A DNA stretch of 64,000 nt from Tiliqua scincoides (lineage: Eukaryota > Chordata > Lepidosauria > Squamata > Scincidae), in assembly GCF_035046505.1 (NCBI RefSeq), contig NC_089821.1, forward strand, positions 60,730,256 to 60,794,255. The letters run 5' to 3'. This document shows positions 12,510 through 23,909 of the stretch, piece after piece (within the stretch, counting starts at the first letter, position 1; each line of letters starts with the position of its first letter). Both the position numbers and the translations under genes were made by a program. The notes under the pieces were generated by a model, which had not been told where the DNA came from, ran no database searches, and was given only the letters and a program-made list of their open reading frames with translations.

Positions 12510-14440
12510 TCTCCTTGTTTGCAAGCCATTTTCATTCTCAAAGGCTGAAGAGAGTCTACAGGTTTTTTCAGGGGTTGAGAGCCAGAAGGTGAAAGGTGAT
12601 GTGACTCAGCCATAGTTACCAGTACTTTTGACCCATTCTAATTTTTAATTGAACAGTTTGCAGGTGTCTGAAGCACTTGACCAGAGATAATAGCTGGGCA
12701 TGCATGGAAAAGTTTGTCTACTAGTGCTGTGCCAAATGTTCATGATATCTTCTGCTAAAAAGCATGCTTTTGGGAAGGTGTAAAAACGTCTTTTAAAAAA
12801 AAACACCTTGCTACTTTTGTGGTCTTACATTTTTTTCCCAACCTGTTTAAATTCCCAAGAGGCTACTCTTTGATGCCACATTTAGGGCTTCTTCTTCCTC
12901 GCCTCATTATCACAGTCACTGAAGGATCACATATTGATCACTATGGACTCCTACATTATGTAGCTAATCAGATGTGGCTGCGCAAGTACATCACTGGAGG
13001 CAAAGTTCTCTTTGCTCTCACTCTGAATGAAGGGGAGGAGGGAACGTGTTCCTATAACTTACTAGGCAACTGAGCAGTGGCCCCTATTTTACTGCACTGT
13101 CTTGACTATCTTCTCTTAGGGTGTGCAGAAAATGAGTTAACCATTTAGGATTTCAGTCTTATCTCAGTTGGATTATAATGTGAATGTAAAATCTATACAA
13201 GCCAAAATGCTCATTTGCTTTACAAATGCCTCTCTTTTGCTTTCTGTTTTGCACTAACAATCAGCTGTTCAAATAAATAGCAAGCAGCTCAAAGGCAATT
13301 GAAAGTCTTTTCCCTTAAAAAAAAAAAAGTAGGAAGCTTTAAAGCAATTTAAGGCTCTCGAAGTTCTCCACAAGGTGTCAGTTTCTCTTCAAAACTGACA
13401 GCTCAAAATAAAACTGCTCAAGGGCATTTCCTTAGCGTGCTGCAGTTAGGGTTGACTAGACCACTGAACAGATCTGTTGGAGTGGCTTGGAAAAACAACA
13501 AACGGCCTGTCTGTAAACATGTCTTTGTTTTGTGGCTGGCAGGGCAACTTTATGCAAGGATGCAGCAGTCTGACTTGTATGATGTGCTGGGCGTTCTGGT
13601 CAGCAGCCACATGGTTAATGATTGTCAACCCTCTGAATTCAGGCTGCTGCCAACAGCTGTTATTATTTTAACTGTGGTGCTAAATCACTAGAGTGATACT
13701 GTGCTAAGCCCCAGTGAAAGACTTTGGGACACATCCAGACTAACGCTTTTGGGAACACAAGTGCCTTCCGAGTGCTCTCACAAAGGGCCCACCTGCAGAG
13801 GGAGCTTGCATTCATGGAATTGTTACACTGGACGTGACTCATTGGGAAAGACTAAAACATATACTCTTTAATGAAAAAAACCAGATTGGACAAAAAACAA
13901 CTATAGGATACAAGATGGTAGGAATTGCATATTAAGAAGATACAAGACTGAATAAATTGGGTAAAAGTCCTTACCACACGCAGGTCCCAAGAATAGTTCC
14001 CTAGTAGCTGCCTACCTAATCAGGGAGACACTGATTTTTACATTTGTCCATATGAAGGCTGGACAGGACCAGCCTAAGAACTCCTGGCCTCTGAGGCAAT
14101 GTGACAAATGCTGCCCCCACCCTTACCTGGGACATGTCTACTCTTCTTACTTGCAGGATATGAAATGCAACAGAGGGAAGGAGTAGAAGAGGAAGTTTGG
14201 AGAAGAGGTGCTCCACTCCCACTCTCCTCTGCACCACACTTCCAGTAGTGGATAGAAATGGGCAGAAGAAGGCGGGCACACACACCCCACCAATCTGCTG
14301 CCTGAGACAACCATTTCAGTCAACCTCATGGATGGGCCAGCACTGAGGCTGGATGAGGAGGTAAAAGGTTGGCCTGTAAACATAGGCCTATGGCCAATAG
14401 ATGAGTGGAGCAGAGGGAAGACTTGTTCTCTCTTGGAGTA
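12510..14440. other. No feature recognised
   Basis: Non-coding sequence with short poly-A/T tracts. No exon or repeat ends were identified. Confidence 0.35.
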
Positions 14441-14453
14441 TATTGGCCCCATG

Positions 14454-14604
14454 GTTGGCAACCTTCAGTCTCGAAAGACTATGGTATAAGCCTACAGCAC
14501 CCGGTATTCCCAGGCGGTCTCCCATCCAAGTACTAACCAGGCCTGACCCTGCTTAGCTTCCGAGATCAGACAAGATCTGGCATGTACAGGGTAACAGTTG
14601 CTGC
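14454..14604 (-). mobile_element. 5S-rRNA-derived SINE with LINE tail
   Basis: On the minus strand about 115 nt resemble vertebrate 5S rRNA, including GGAAGCTAAGCAGGGTC, CTGGTTAGTACTTGGATGGG and GAGACCGCCTGGGAATACCG, i.e. the internal RNA polymerase III control region (box A to box C). The 5S part runs straight into CCATAGTCTTTCGAGACTGA and GGTTGCCAAC, the 3' tail of the LINE at 9735-10221. Flanks TATTGGCCCCATG (14441-14453) and TATTTGCCCCATG (14605-14617) match at 12 of 13 bases, marking the target duplication. This is a SINE and not a 5S gene: it has substitutions, a foreign tail and a target duplication. Confidence 0.9.
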
Positions 14605-14619
14605 TATTTGCCCCATGAA

Positions 14620-15360
14620 AGATGAGCAAAGCACCCCTAAATTCTAAGCAGTTCACCTCACCTGTTGAAAATGCCCACATTCTAGAGAGGCAGAATGTAC
14701 GGGGTTCACAGCTGGAACTGTGCTCAAGAAACTATTCTTTCTTCCAAAACTCATTCCTGCTTGCCTGGGCTGATGTCCAAATCTTGGATGCATTCCCAGA
14801 GTACTGGCACTTCCTCTCCGGGGGTCTCTCACAGTAAAACTGCAGACAGCATTCTTAGTCTATGCTGCCAAACTGAAAGAGTTTAACAGTTCAATGAGGA
14901 AAAAGGAATGAGGGCAGTCAACATTTCTGTCTGTAAACGTCTAGTCAGGCTTTCTCACATGAGACACATTGGTGGCAGAGTCACAGGTAACAGCATTTTG
15001 ATAGTCATAGAGAAAAGACCACAACAGCAAGACTTGGTGGCACCACTTTGGAATACGCTCACTACTGCACGTTTGTCACAAAGCTGAAGCAAGTACTGCT
15101 GAGTTTACTTAAGAAAGAATTCAAATAATAATCTAATTTTATGCAACTCCCAATCTACGTTGCAGTTCTGCTGTGATAGAGGTTGATAGAGATTGATAGA
15201 GGGTGTTGCTGTTAAGTCTCTATGTTGTCATATAGTTTGGTGCTACTTGGTTTAGCTGACATCACAGAGAATTGTATTTTGCTCAGAAAATAATAGAGAG
15301 TCCCCTGTAACTTGAGGGAGACATTGGCTCTAGTCTAGCCAAAATTGGTCACGTCTAGAG
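14620..15360. other. No feature recognised
   Basis: Non-coding. A short degenerate GATAGA repeat lies near 15178-15200. Confidence 0.35.
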
Positions 15361-15369
15361 GTGTGATTC

Positions 15370-15690
15370 TTTTTTTTTTTGTAATTACAAAATAGAAACC
15401 CATAATACTGCTTTTTCCACTTCTCATTTTTGTAAAACAACAGCAACCAAAATCTGTGAAAAAATAAAGCACCTCTACATATTGGTCACTGTAGGCTGGT
15501 TGGCCAAGTTGGGAGCAGGGGAGTGCAAGGGTAATGACTGTGGCTGTATCTGCTGACACTATACCACCTATATCACCTACCTAGTACACTTTTAAAGCAA
15601 TTGTAATTTATAAATATAACTTATAAAAATGTGCCCTTGGAATTAAAACACATAACACTGCTTTCTGCACTTTTCCTCCTTGGGAGAAAA
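15370..15690 (-). repeat. Unclassified tandem-like repeat (about 260-bp period)
   Basis: Its reverse complement matches 54300-54600 over most of its length, including GGTGGTATAGTGTCAGCAGA and ATTCCAAGGGCAC. Within this copy the motif AGTG(C/G)A(G/A)AAAGCAGT recurs after about 260 bp, so it is roughly one and a quarter tandem units. No coding frame or target duplication was seen. The family is unknown to me. Confidence 0.6.
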
Positions 15691-15803
15691 ACAAAACTTG
15701 CAAAGAAAATAAAAATATTTAAGAACTAGTAATGACTAAGAATGCCTGTGTGTCACAATTCCATTCTGTCTAATTGGGCTGACTCCCAAGTAAATGTTTA
15801 CAG

Positions 15804-16331
15804 GAGTGGTTTTCAAACATTTTAGCACTGGGACTCACTTTTTAGAATGACAGTCTTTCTGAACCCACTGGAAGTGATGTCATTAACCTGGAATTGATGT
15901 CATGGCTGGAAGTGACATCTTCAAGTAGGAAAATTTTTAACACCCTATATGACAAAATCAAGTCTAAGCAAGTAAATTAAAAGTTCACAATAAGTAGACA
16001 TTTAAAAGTGCATTTAAAATAAAGAAGAACCCACTTAACCCTCCCAAGCAGTTGCTGATCTGTTAAAAAAAATTCCCCAAACATCCCAAAGGCTGCAATC
16101 TATCCATTCATACCTGTGAGAAAGCCCGATTGACTATCATTGTTAAAGCATATGCATAGTAGCCTGTTAGAAGGATAGCTCTGTAACATTTCCCCAAATG
16201 CAGTCACATACCTGGGTAGCATCAAGCCTAACATATTAAAAATAAAATACACATTGAAATGAATGGGGACCCACCTGAAATTGGCTCCCGACCCAGCTAG
16301 TGGGTTCCAACCCACAGTCTGAGAAACACTA
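15804..16331 (-). repeat. hAT-type MITE
   Basis: About 528 bp with inverted ends (GAGTGGTTTTCAAAC; GTCTGAGAAACACTA). Flanking octamers GTTTACAG (15796-15803) and GTTTATAG (16332-16339) differ at one base and are centred on TA. The body matches, in reverse, the copies at 26202-27034 and 30657-33452. The element sits inside a palindromic MITE: the flanks join to ...GTAAATGTTTATAGGATTGC.... Confidence 0.85.
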
Positions 16332-16589
16332 GTTTATAGGATTGCAGACTAGGTCCAATTGCAGGTAATGGGACTTAAGATGGTTCTGTGTAAGTCATAA
16401 ACCTGCCCTGAGAGAGAGGAGAAAGGAAATGCCAACAAGGTGAAGAGCCGCCATCACAACCCACCTGCTAGTGCCTTTTTAGACTTGATCTGTGTGCCTC
16501 CACCAACTATCCTGTGAGGACATGGAGAAGAAGAAGCCAGTGAAGGTCTACTCCATGGCAATGATGGCAGTGAAAAAAGGTTACTTCTC

Positions 16590-17513
16590 TAACACTACTG
16601 GATTTCCAGTGAGCTGACCCATGGTGTTTTCAGATGGTTTAGAGTCTGTTACATCTTGGTTGCCTGCTGTGACTAGTTGGCAAAGCCCCTCATAGATAAA
16701 ATGGTTTGATCTGCCTTGACCTGGGTCTAAATTAACAGCTCCAGATGAGGTGCATTTGGCATCTGTATGGATTCTTTTCAGCTTGTTCAGTCGGAGAACA
16801 TGAACTGAATCCTTGGAAGCGGTTTCAGTGTGCTGTTGTCCATATGTGCTCTTAACCCTTTCCCAGTCTGGCTGATAAAAAACTGCCAAAAGTGGGCTAG
16901 CCCAGTGGACAGAAAGGGTAATCAATGCTTCATTGGCATATGGCAGAGTTCCATCATGCCTCCAAATGGCAGTTGGGCACTCCCTGTTAGAAGAAGCCCT
17001 CCCTTGGTGCCACCAAATTGGATAGTTACTCGCCAGTTCCAGGCTTCTGTTCTTGGGTAAGGTGCTCAAGTATGTAGTGGTGAAATGGATTGGAAGAAAT
17101 TATCTTGATCCTTTTCAGTTTGATTCTGACCTGGGTGTGGGACTGAAGAAGCATTGCTCACCATATGGATGATTTATGCCAACTGGATGGGAGTGCATCC
17201 TTGTTCATTCTCCTGGACCTTTCAGTGACTTTTGATACCATTGAGCATGGTATCCTTCAGGACTTCCTGATCAGAATGGAGCTTGAGAAAGGCACTGTAC
17301 TGCAGTCCTTCCCAGAGGTCTGTTTCCAGAATGTGGTGCTGGGAGACCCCTGTTTGATGTCTTGCAGCCTTGACCTGTGACTTACAGTGTCCTGCAGGGT
17401 TCTATTCTGTCCTCTGTGCTATTCAGCTTCTGCCCATCTTCAGCTGCTGACTCAGGCACAGGATGGTGTTTACTCTGTTAGAAGTTGAAGAGCTGGCTCT
17501 TTTTAAACATCAT
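16590..17513 (+). repeat. L2-like LINE fragment (RT domain remnant)
   Basis: The frame at 17165-17300 reads SLFILLDLSVTFDTIEHGIL, a decayed form of the L2/CR1-clade RT motif that carries the first catalytic aspartate. Downstream VLQGSILSSVLFSF-like coding matches the GVPQGS block. Stops and frameshifts are frequent, so this is an old fossil. A tail-like stretch at about 18160-18300, ending in TTTATTTATTTATTTAT, may be the 3' end of the same element, cut off by the LINE at 17514. Confidence 0.6.
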
Positions 17514-18125
17514 GTTGGCAACCTTCAGTCTCGAAAGACTATGGTATCGCTCTCTGAAAGGTGGTTCTGGAACAGCGTCTAGTGTGGCTGAAAAGGCCGA
17601 TTCGGGAGTGACAGTCCCTTCCACACCGGGAGCAAGTGCAGTCTGTCCCTGGTCTGTCTCCCTGGCTATGGGCCTTCCTTCTTTGCCTCTCTCTTTGCCT
17701 CAGTCTGTTGGCCAAGTGTCTCTTCAAACTGGGAAAGGCCATGCTGCACAGCCTGCCTCCAAGCGGGCCGCTCAGAGGCCAGGGTTTCCCACCTGTTGAG
17801 GTCCACTCCTAAGGCCTTCAGATCCCTCTTGCAGATGTCCTTGTATCGCAGCTGTGGTCTACCTGTAGGGCGCTTTCCTTGCACGAGTTCACCATAGAGG
17901 AGATCCTTTGGGATCCGGCCATCATCCATTCTTACAACATGACCGAGCCAACGCAGGCGCCTCTGTTTCAGCAGTGCATACATGCTAGGGATTCCAGCTC
18001 GTTCCAGGACTGTGTTGTTAGGAACTTTGTCCTGCCAGTTGATGCTGAGGATGCATTGGAGGCAGCGCATGTGGAAAGTGTTCAGTTTCCTCTCCTGTTG
18101 TGAGCGAAGAGTCCATGACTCGCTG
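17514..18125 (-). mobile_element. 5'-truncated LINE, same family as 9735-10221
   Basis: Minus-strand coding. It reaches further 5' than the 9.7-kb copy: SWTLRSQQERKLNTFHMRCL, then RRLRWLGHVVRMDDGRIPKD, then RPQLRYKDICKRDLKALGVD, and the terminal CSRCGRDCHSRIGLFSHT. The last part is in a different frame, so one frameshift separates RT and finger. The tail (GGTTGCCAAC complement) is at 17514. It lies between an L2 fragment and an L2-like 3' tail, suggesting insertion into L2. The two copies are closely similar, so the family was active fairly recently. Confidence 0.85.
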
Positions 18126-18159
18126 AATTGCCTGAACTCACGTGACTCTCCTCAAGAGT

Positions 18160-18300
18160 TTGTTTAGGTTGCTGGTATGTACTTTTATTGCACATTTGCA
18201 TTTTTTAATTGGCTATTTTTTAAAAATTGATCTCCTATGCCATCTTGAGTCCTCAAAAGGAAAAAAGTTGGGGTAGAAATGTCTTTATTTATTTATTTAT
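18160..18300 (+). repeat. L2-like LINE 3' tail
   Basis: AT-rich tail with GCCATCTTGAGTCC, GGGGTAGAAATG and a terminal (TTTA)n, matching the usual layout of L2 3' ends. Possibly the continuation of 16590-17513. Confidence 0.45.
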
Positions 18301-18398
18301 CAATATTATCATCAATGATAACAATACCACCATCACCCAATGCGTCTTTTTTGTTGTACAGTCATGATTTTCCCATTGATAGAGTTTCTATAAGTTGC

Positions 18399-18706
18399 TC
18401 TGGGAGCCTTGTCTGCTGAAAAGTGGGTACAAATGCTTTAAAAAATAATAAATGTGTTCCATTTGGTTTCAGTGGGAATAAGATCTTCAAGCTAGAATAG
18501 CAAAACTTGAATGCTACTCAATATGAGGTTACTGTTAATACACACGCACCCTACCACCACCCTACCACCAAGCATTTTATGGAAACCAAATGATTTGTGT
18601 AAGTCCACTTTTTTCTTGTGCTTTTCTTGGACTGGCACTGGTGTTGGGCAACACAATTAACTAAAAACAAACTGATGTCACTAACAGCAGGATGAAATTC
18701 AACAAA
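18399..18706 (+). repeat. 308-bp near-identical duplicated segment, copy B
   Basis: Direct copy of 12199-12506 with one base difference seen. The left flank (ATAAGTTG) and right flank (TTCCTCTTTTG) differ completely from those of copy A, so the boundaries are sharp. It carries no poly-A tail or clear target duplication. Confidence 0.9.
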
Positions 18707-18709
18707 TTC

Positions 18710-19120
18710 CTCTTTTGTGGGGAACAGCTCAAGGAAGGAGAAAATGATTTCAGACAGGTTGGAAATTAGCAGAGTTTAAAACAATGTAATTGATTGCTAT
18801 GATGAGGAGCAATTATGTGTGCTATTTTACTAATGATACCTTATGCCATGTTTTTGGTCATAGCTTTAACAATACATTTGACTGTACCACTTAAAGCATC
18901 AGTGGTGCAAACTGCTCCATTCGAGTCTAAAACTTGCATAGGCTACATCCATTTTTGACAGCTATGGTTAGCCCAAAGGAGGCTTAACTAGTCTGTTTAT
19001 CAGGTGTGTTTGTTGGGCTTTTGAGATTTTGCTGAAACCCAGTAAGCTCCAACAGAACAACGCTAACCTAAATCACGTCTGCTGTTGTTGGATTAATAAT
19101 TGGGAATGAAGTACTGTATG
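18710..19120. other. No feature recognised
   Basis: Non-coding, nothing identified. Confidence 0.35.
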
Positions 19121-19121
19121 T

Positions 19122-19220
19122 GCAATTTAGACTGCAATCCTATGCACACTTCCCTGGGAGAAAGCCCCATTGAGTACAATGGGGCTTACGTGTGAGTTGA
19201 TATACATAAGATTGTGCTGT
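19122..19220. repeat. Palindromic MITE (GCAATCCTATGCACACTT type)
   Basis: Short element with CTGCAATCCTATGCACACTT, GCCCCATTGAGTACAATGGG and a closing ATAAGATTGTGC. The same unit recurs at 30.6, 44.97, 49.9 and 51 kb. It folds on itself through the CCCCATTG/CAATGGGG core. Confidence 0.6.
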
Positions 19221-19399
19221 TAATAACCTCGTGATCTTTATTATTGCCTACAGCCTCTCTCAGGCTGCAATCTTGTCAGTTTTCAGAAGCAAAGCAAAGA
19301 TGGTCTGAGTGACTACTTGAATCAAAGGCGCTGAAGGAAAGCCATAATGCTTCGAGAGGGGATTCAATAGGTGGCATGCTTCCCAGACAGGATTATTTA

Positions 19400-19930
19400 T
19401 ATAATGCTATGAAGTGGCCTTGCACCGTGTGAGGATCTGCTTGGCAGTAGCTGGAGCCAAGTTGGGGCGGATGAGATGGAAAGCTGAGCTCTCAGCCACT
19501 TGTGGCACTTCTCACAGGAGTGAGGGGGTTGAAGTCTGCAGCCTGGGCCAAATTCCACTGTAAGCAATTCCAGTTCTTTTTGCCTAGTTAAAATTCGATT
19601 CAAATTCCAGCTGGATTCTGTTAGTCTTCTTTTGCTTCCCAGCCCTATTGTGCAATGTAATGCCAAGGTCTGTTTGCACTGCTGAACTTGGCGTCCTCCA
19701 TATTGGCTCAAGCACCTGGAATCAAGTAGAAAGTACTCTGTGTCAGCAGCATAATAAGGTGGTGCTAACCTTTCCCAGACTTTCCCTCTGCTGTTGTTAT
19801 TAACATTATTATTGTTCTGTGTGGAATTGACTGGGCTCCATCTCACATCACTTTACCTCGTCTTAGATTCTGTGCAGAAAATGAACCTATAAAGATCGAA
19901 AGCTGCATTATCAGAACACTGGACTGTCTA
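19400..19930. other. No feature recognised
   Basis: A minus-strand open frame of 149 codons lies here but has no recognisable domain, signal or splice context. Confidence 0.35.
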
Positions 19931-19933
19931 GTC

Positions 19934-20287
19934 CAGGGGTATCAAACATAAGGCCTGGGGGTCAGATGCGGCCCGGAGAAGCTTTTTATCTGGCCCTTGA
20001 GCTCTCAGCTGCTGAGTAATGCTGAGGTCTCACTGCTGAAAGGTGGCCTGCATGATAATTGGCTCCCCCATGTCTTGAAACATGATCAAGACTTGTGCAT
20101 CTTCTCTTCTGTCTGATGGGTTCTAATGGGCAGCTAATGGGTTCCAGCACAAGAACAGAGTGCTTATTTCTGCTTCTGACCTGTTTAATGACATCACTTC
20201 CTGTCAAATGACATAATCACTTCTAGCCCTCAGTAGGCATCATGAATGATATTTGGCCCGCTGTATGAAATGAGTTTGACACCCCTG
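19934..20287. repeat. hAT-type MITE
   Basis: A 354-bp element from CAGGGGTATCAAACATAAGG to GAGTTTGACACCCCTG, the end layout of hAT/Charlie-like MITEs. Flanks GTCTAGTC (19926-19933) and ATCTAGTC (20288-20295) match at 7 of 8 bases and are centred on TA. Confidence 0.85.
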
Positions 20288-20422
20288 ATCTAGTCCAATA
20301 CACCCAATTCTGACTAAAGACAGGGGCTTTTCTATTTATTAACAGTGCAGAAGATGTAGAAGGAAATTCCCTTTAGTTAAGTGTGGTTTGGGTGAAAAAC
20401 AGGAGATAAATTGCCTTTTAGC

Positions 20423-20945
20423 ACAATCCTACTGAGCCTTGTGCCAGTGGAACAAACACTCCTCTGGTGCAGACTGTTATAACTGTGCCATAAAGCATGC
20501 TAAGACATTGTGCCTACAGGAAGCACCGGCAGGAAGGCCTGTCCTGTCCTGTCAATGCTGGAGCAGGTAAGGGCTTCTCCAAACAGCACAGGGGCGAGTG
20601 AAAGGTGGGGAGGGGACAGAACAGGGTGGGAGAAGGGCGGGGAGGGAGCAGGGATGGCTGGATTGGGCCCAAGAAGGGGGTGGCATCGGCATCAGCGAAG
20701 CACGTCATATCCTATTTCCTTTCCAGGGCCTGATCTGCTGACATTGAGCTGACATTGATTGAGCTGGCACAGACCCAGATAGACCCATTGCACTGACTGG
20801 GGCTTTCCCCGGGGCAAGGGAACAAATGTCCCCTTACCTCAAAGAGACCTCCAGGCTACAAAATCCCCCCCCCCCCAGGACATGGTGTAGGCTGTGCAGG
20901 CCCTGCTGCAACTGTGCAGAGGAATTTAGGTAGGATTGGGCTGTT
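20423..20945. repeat. Long MITE of the GCAATCCTA group
   Basis: It begins GCACAATCCTACTGAGCC and ends TTTAGGTAGGATTGGGCTG. The interior has GGGCAAGGGAACAAATGTCC, shared with copies at 22.5 and 60.0 kb. GC-rich and non-coding. Confidence 0.5.
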
Positions 20946-21111
20946 TGGCTTCACCTACAATCCTTTAGGATTGCTTGGAAAGGAGCTTGGATAGGAGTTT
21001 GCTTGGAAAGAAGTGTCACTGCAATCCACAAGACTTTTACGTATATAACTTAAATGTTTAAGAGAGCTCCTCAGCCAGGTGTGGTGGATGATTTTATTTC
21101 TTACATATGTG

Positions 21112-21665
21112 TCATAAGAATATAAGAATGGCCTTGCTGGATCAGGCCCAGGTCCAGCTTCCTGTATCCCACAGCAACCCACCAGATGCCTTGGGAGTAC
21201 ACACAAGACCACAAGATACTTGCATCTCACTGCCACCTCCCTGCATCAAGCATTCTATTTACATTCATGCCCCCCAGCAAAGACACCAGATTGCAATTGC
21301 ATTTAACTTGTGCTACTTTATTAAATATAGTGACCAATTTTTAATGCACGAAACCTACTGAATATACCTTCCCTCCCTTGCCAGTCTGGGGTAGGTGAAA
21401 AATCTGCCATCCACAGCCAATTCAGATGACAGAAAAAATTCCTACCCAGCCCTCATAATGAGTGACCAGCCAATCTCAGACTACATACCCATCATGGCTT
21501 GTAAGCTGTGATGGAGTTTTCCTCCAGAAATGTACCCAATCTCCTTATAAAGGCATCTGGGCTGGATGCCAAATGTATCCAATCTCCTTTTAAGGGCATC
21601 TGGGCTGGATGCCATCTCCACATCCTGTGGCAAGGAGTTCCACAGACTAATTACACGACTTATCA
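21112..21665 (-). repeat. CR1-like LINE 3' end, rearranged
   Basis: The plus strand shows the reversed CR1 tail (CTGGATCAGGCC, GTCCAGCTTCCTGTATCC). Then about 200 bp of unrelated or diverged sequence, then the upstream tail block again from 21470 (CATCATGGCTTGTAAGCTGT). Near 21535-21615 a roughly 55-bp stretch with CATCTGGGCTGGATGCCA is tandemly duplicated. Confidence 0.65.
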
Positions 21666-22494
21666 CATCTCAACTTCCACAGATCTTGGAGCTACATATG
21701 AGACGTTTCCAGGCAGTCTCACATCCATACTCTGCCTAGACCCAGACTTGTTTTGCTTCAGAGATGGAACTACCTTAGTTGCTTGCAGAGTATTGTCTGT
21801 GGCTGGCAAAATCTGTCTTGTTTTTGTAGTGCTAATACATAAATAGCTACTGGCAAAATGAGCCCATCTATTCAACAGATGGGAGAAACACACTCACCAG
21901 CACACCAGTGCCCATTTTGCCTCACTCCAACTTGGCATTGTGCAAAGCAAGACAGGAGGGAAAAGGACAAAGCAGCCTGGAGTTGTCTAAACATACGGAG
22001 GACTCACTTCCTCCAAACCTTTTCCTTCTAGTGCCACTGGAAAAGGTCATAGTGGTGGAGGCGATAGTGGAGGCAGTGGCATTCTGGGGGGGATGGTCAA
22101 AACAGTACGTTGCGCAGGTGCCTCAATGTGCCACGTAAAGGGTCCCTCCCCCTTGCCTTCTGGGCAGTGAGAGTAAATCGGAGGCACCTGCTTTGCTCTG
22201 GCCATCCGGAATAGTTCTGAAAGCGAGGGGGAGGGGCAGCTTACACAGTGCATTGAGGCACCCTACAAAACTTAGTGCTGTGCCCCCCTATAGCTACGCT
22301 ACTGTATGCAGTAGAGGGTCTCAATGGTTTGACTTAGTAGAAAGCAAACTTCAAGCTTTATATGCTGCACACACATCACTTTAAATCCATTTTTAAAAAG
22401 AAATCACCTGCGATTCAACACTGCAGCATGAGGGGAAAAAACACACATGCTAAAAGGTAAGCAAAGTTAAACAATTCAGCTAATTTTGCTATCT

Positions 22495-22782
22495 ATTTGG
22501 GCCCATAAAGGGTGTGTTTGGCGGCAGCAGTGCTCACCAAATCCTAGTCTTCCCAGGCCCAATCTGCCCTCATGGGTCAACGTGGACTTGCACCAGCTAT
22601 AGAGCTGGCACAGGTTCAAACTGGCCCATGGCAGCTGCTGGGGCTTACCCCAGGGCAAGAGAACAAATGTTCTCATACCTTGAGGAAGCCTTGACCTGCT
22701 GAAACTCCCCTGAGGGATACAGCAGATGTAGTGTTGGTGCCTCTGCATTGCTGCATGGGAAGTTAGGTAGGATTGGGTTGTA
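22495..22782. repeat. Long MITE of the GCAATCCTA group
   Basis: The right end is TTAGGTAGGATTGGGTTG. The interior contains CTTGCACCAGCTATAGAGCT and GGGCAAGAGAACAAATGTTC, shared with the 20.4- and 42.5-kb copies. The left end is unclear. Confidence 0.45.
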
Positions 22783-22789
22783 AGATATT

Positions 22790-23755
22790 ACAGGTAACCA
22801 GTACTTACTGCAATGCTCAGGGAAATTTCCCTGTGGATTCTTTAGCCAAGAATTTTATTTAGTGTCACTCTGTGATCTTTTATTTCAGGTTTTTTTCCCC
22901 CACTGTGCCCATTCCCTCCTATTGACCTCATATTTTTCTAACTCTAGAGCAATAAATTTTTCAAATCAATGTATGTTGAAAAAACTGTAATGACACGAGT
23001 ACGGGGCATTCCTTTTTCTCTCCCCATAACTGTGATTACAATCCCCCCTCTCCCACAACAACAATTGTCAGGGAATAATTTTTTCTTTATTTCTTTACAT
23101 TGATTTGAAGTTTGCTCTTCTTACTGTTTTTAGTACCCATAGTCTCTCTTTCCTCTTCTACTAGATTCTTTCTCTGCTACTTGGAGAACATTGCTGGATT
23201 TCCCTACCCCAAGAGGGAACAGGGTAATGAAGCAGAGACAGGATGATGCTTCACTAAAAATAGATACTGGGCAGAAGGTGGAAACTGGTTCCTCATGTTT
23301 AGGGGACATTAATTGAATGAACATTTGGGGGCAAATTCAGAATATGGCTTTTGGTGAACCACATCCTTCCCCAAGACACCACAAGCAGCCAGAGTGTGTG
23401 GGATATGGAGGATAGTCAGCATTACGAATGCAGAATGTTGAGCTGGTGGAAGGTGCTGGACTCACAGCTGGCATCTAGATGCCTTTTAGCTCCAGGGAAA
23501 ATGGAAGATTCAGTGACATCCTTGATGCAAAAAGGAAAAATTCAGGCATTAGCCTTGTAATGCAATAAAAAATACTGGAGAAAACACAAGAACAATTCAG
23601 CATTGTAGTGATATAGGATTGAGATAGCTTCTGCATTTGGCTACTAGCTTGGAGAATGACCTCAGCTGTATCACTTCATTTGAATCACCCTTTCCATTTT
23701 TCAGTTTGGCTCTGGGCATCTCTTCCTAAGCTATGAGTGTGTGTTGCCTACTCCA
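22790..23755. other. No feature recognised
   Basis: Non-coding AT-rich sequence. Confidence 0.35.
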
Positions 23756-23762
23756 GACAATG

Positions 23763-23905
23763 GTTGGCAACCTTCAGTCTCGAAAGACTATGGTATAAGC
23801 CTACAGCACCCACTATTCCCAGGCGGTCTCCCATCTAAGTACTAACCAGGCCTGACCCTGCTTAGCTTCCAAGATCAGACAAGATCAGGCATCTGCAGGC
23901 AGGCA
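23763..23905 (-). mobile_element. 5S-rRNA-derived SINE with LINE tail
   Basis: Second copy of the element at 14454-14604, same orientation. The minus strand shows GGAAGCTAAGCAGGGTCAGG-like 5S sequence and GAGACCGCCTGGGAATA, then the tail CCATAGTCTTTCGAGACTGA. The 5S head diverges near 23895-23905. No clear target duplication was found. Confidence 0.85.
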
Positions 23906-23909
23906 CAGT

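Noticed and set aside
14500-14600. 5S rRNA gene
   Set aside because: Foreign LINE tail, substitutions and target duplications show it is a SINE.
12199-18706. The 308-bp pair as LTRs of one element
   Set aside because: No TG/CA ends, no target duplication and no retroelement genes between them.
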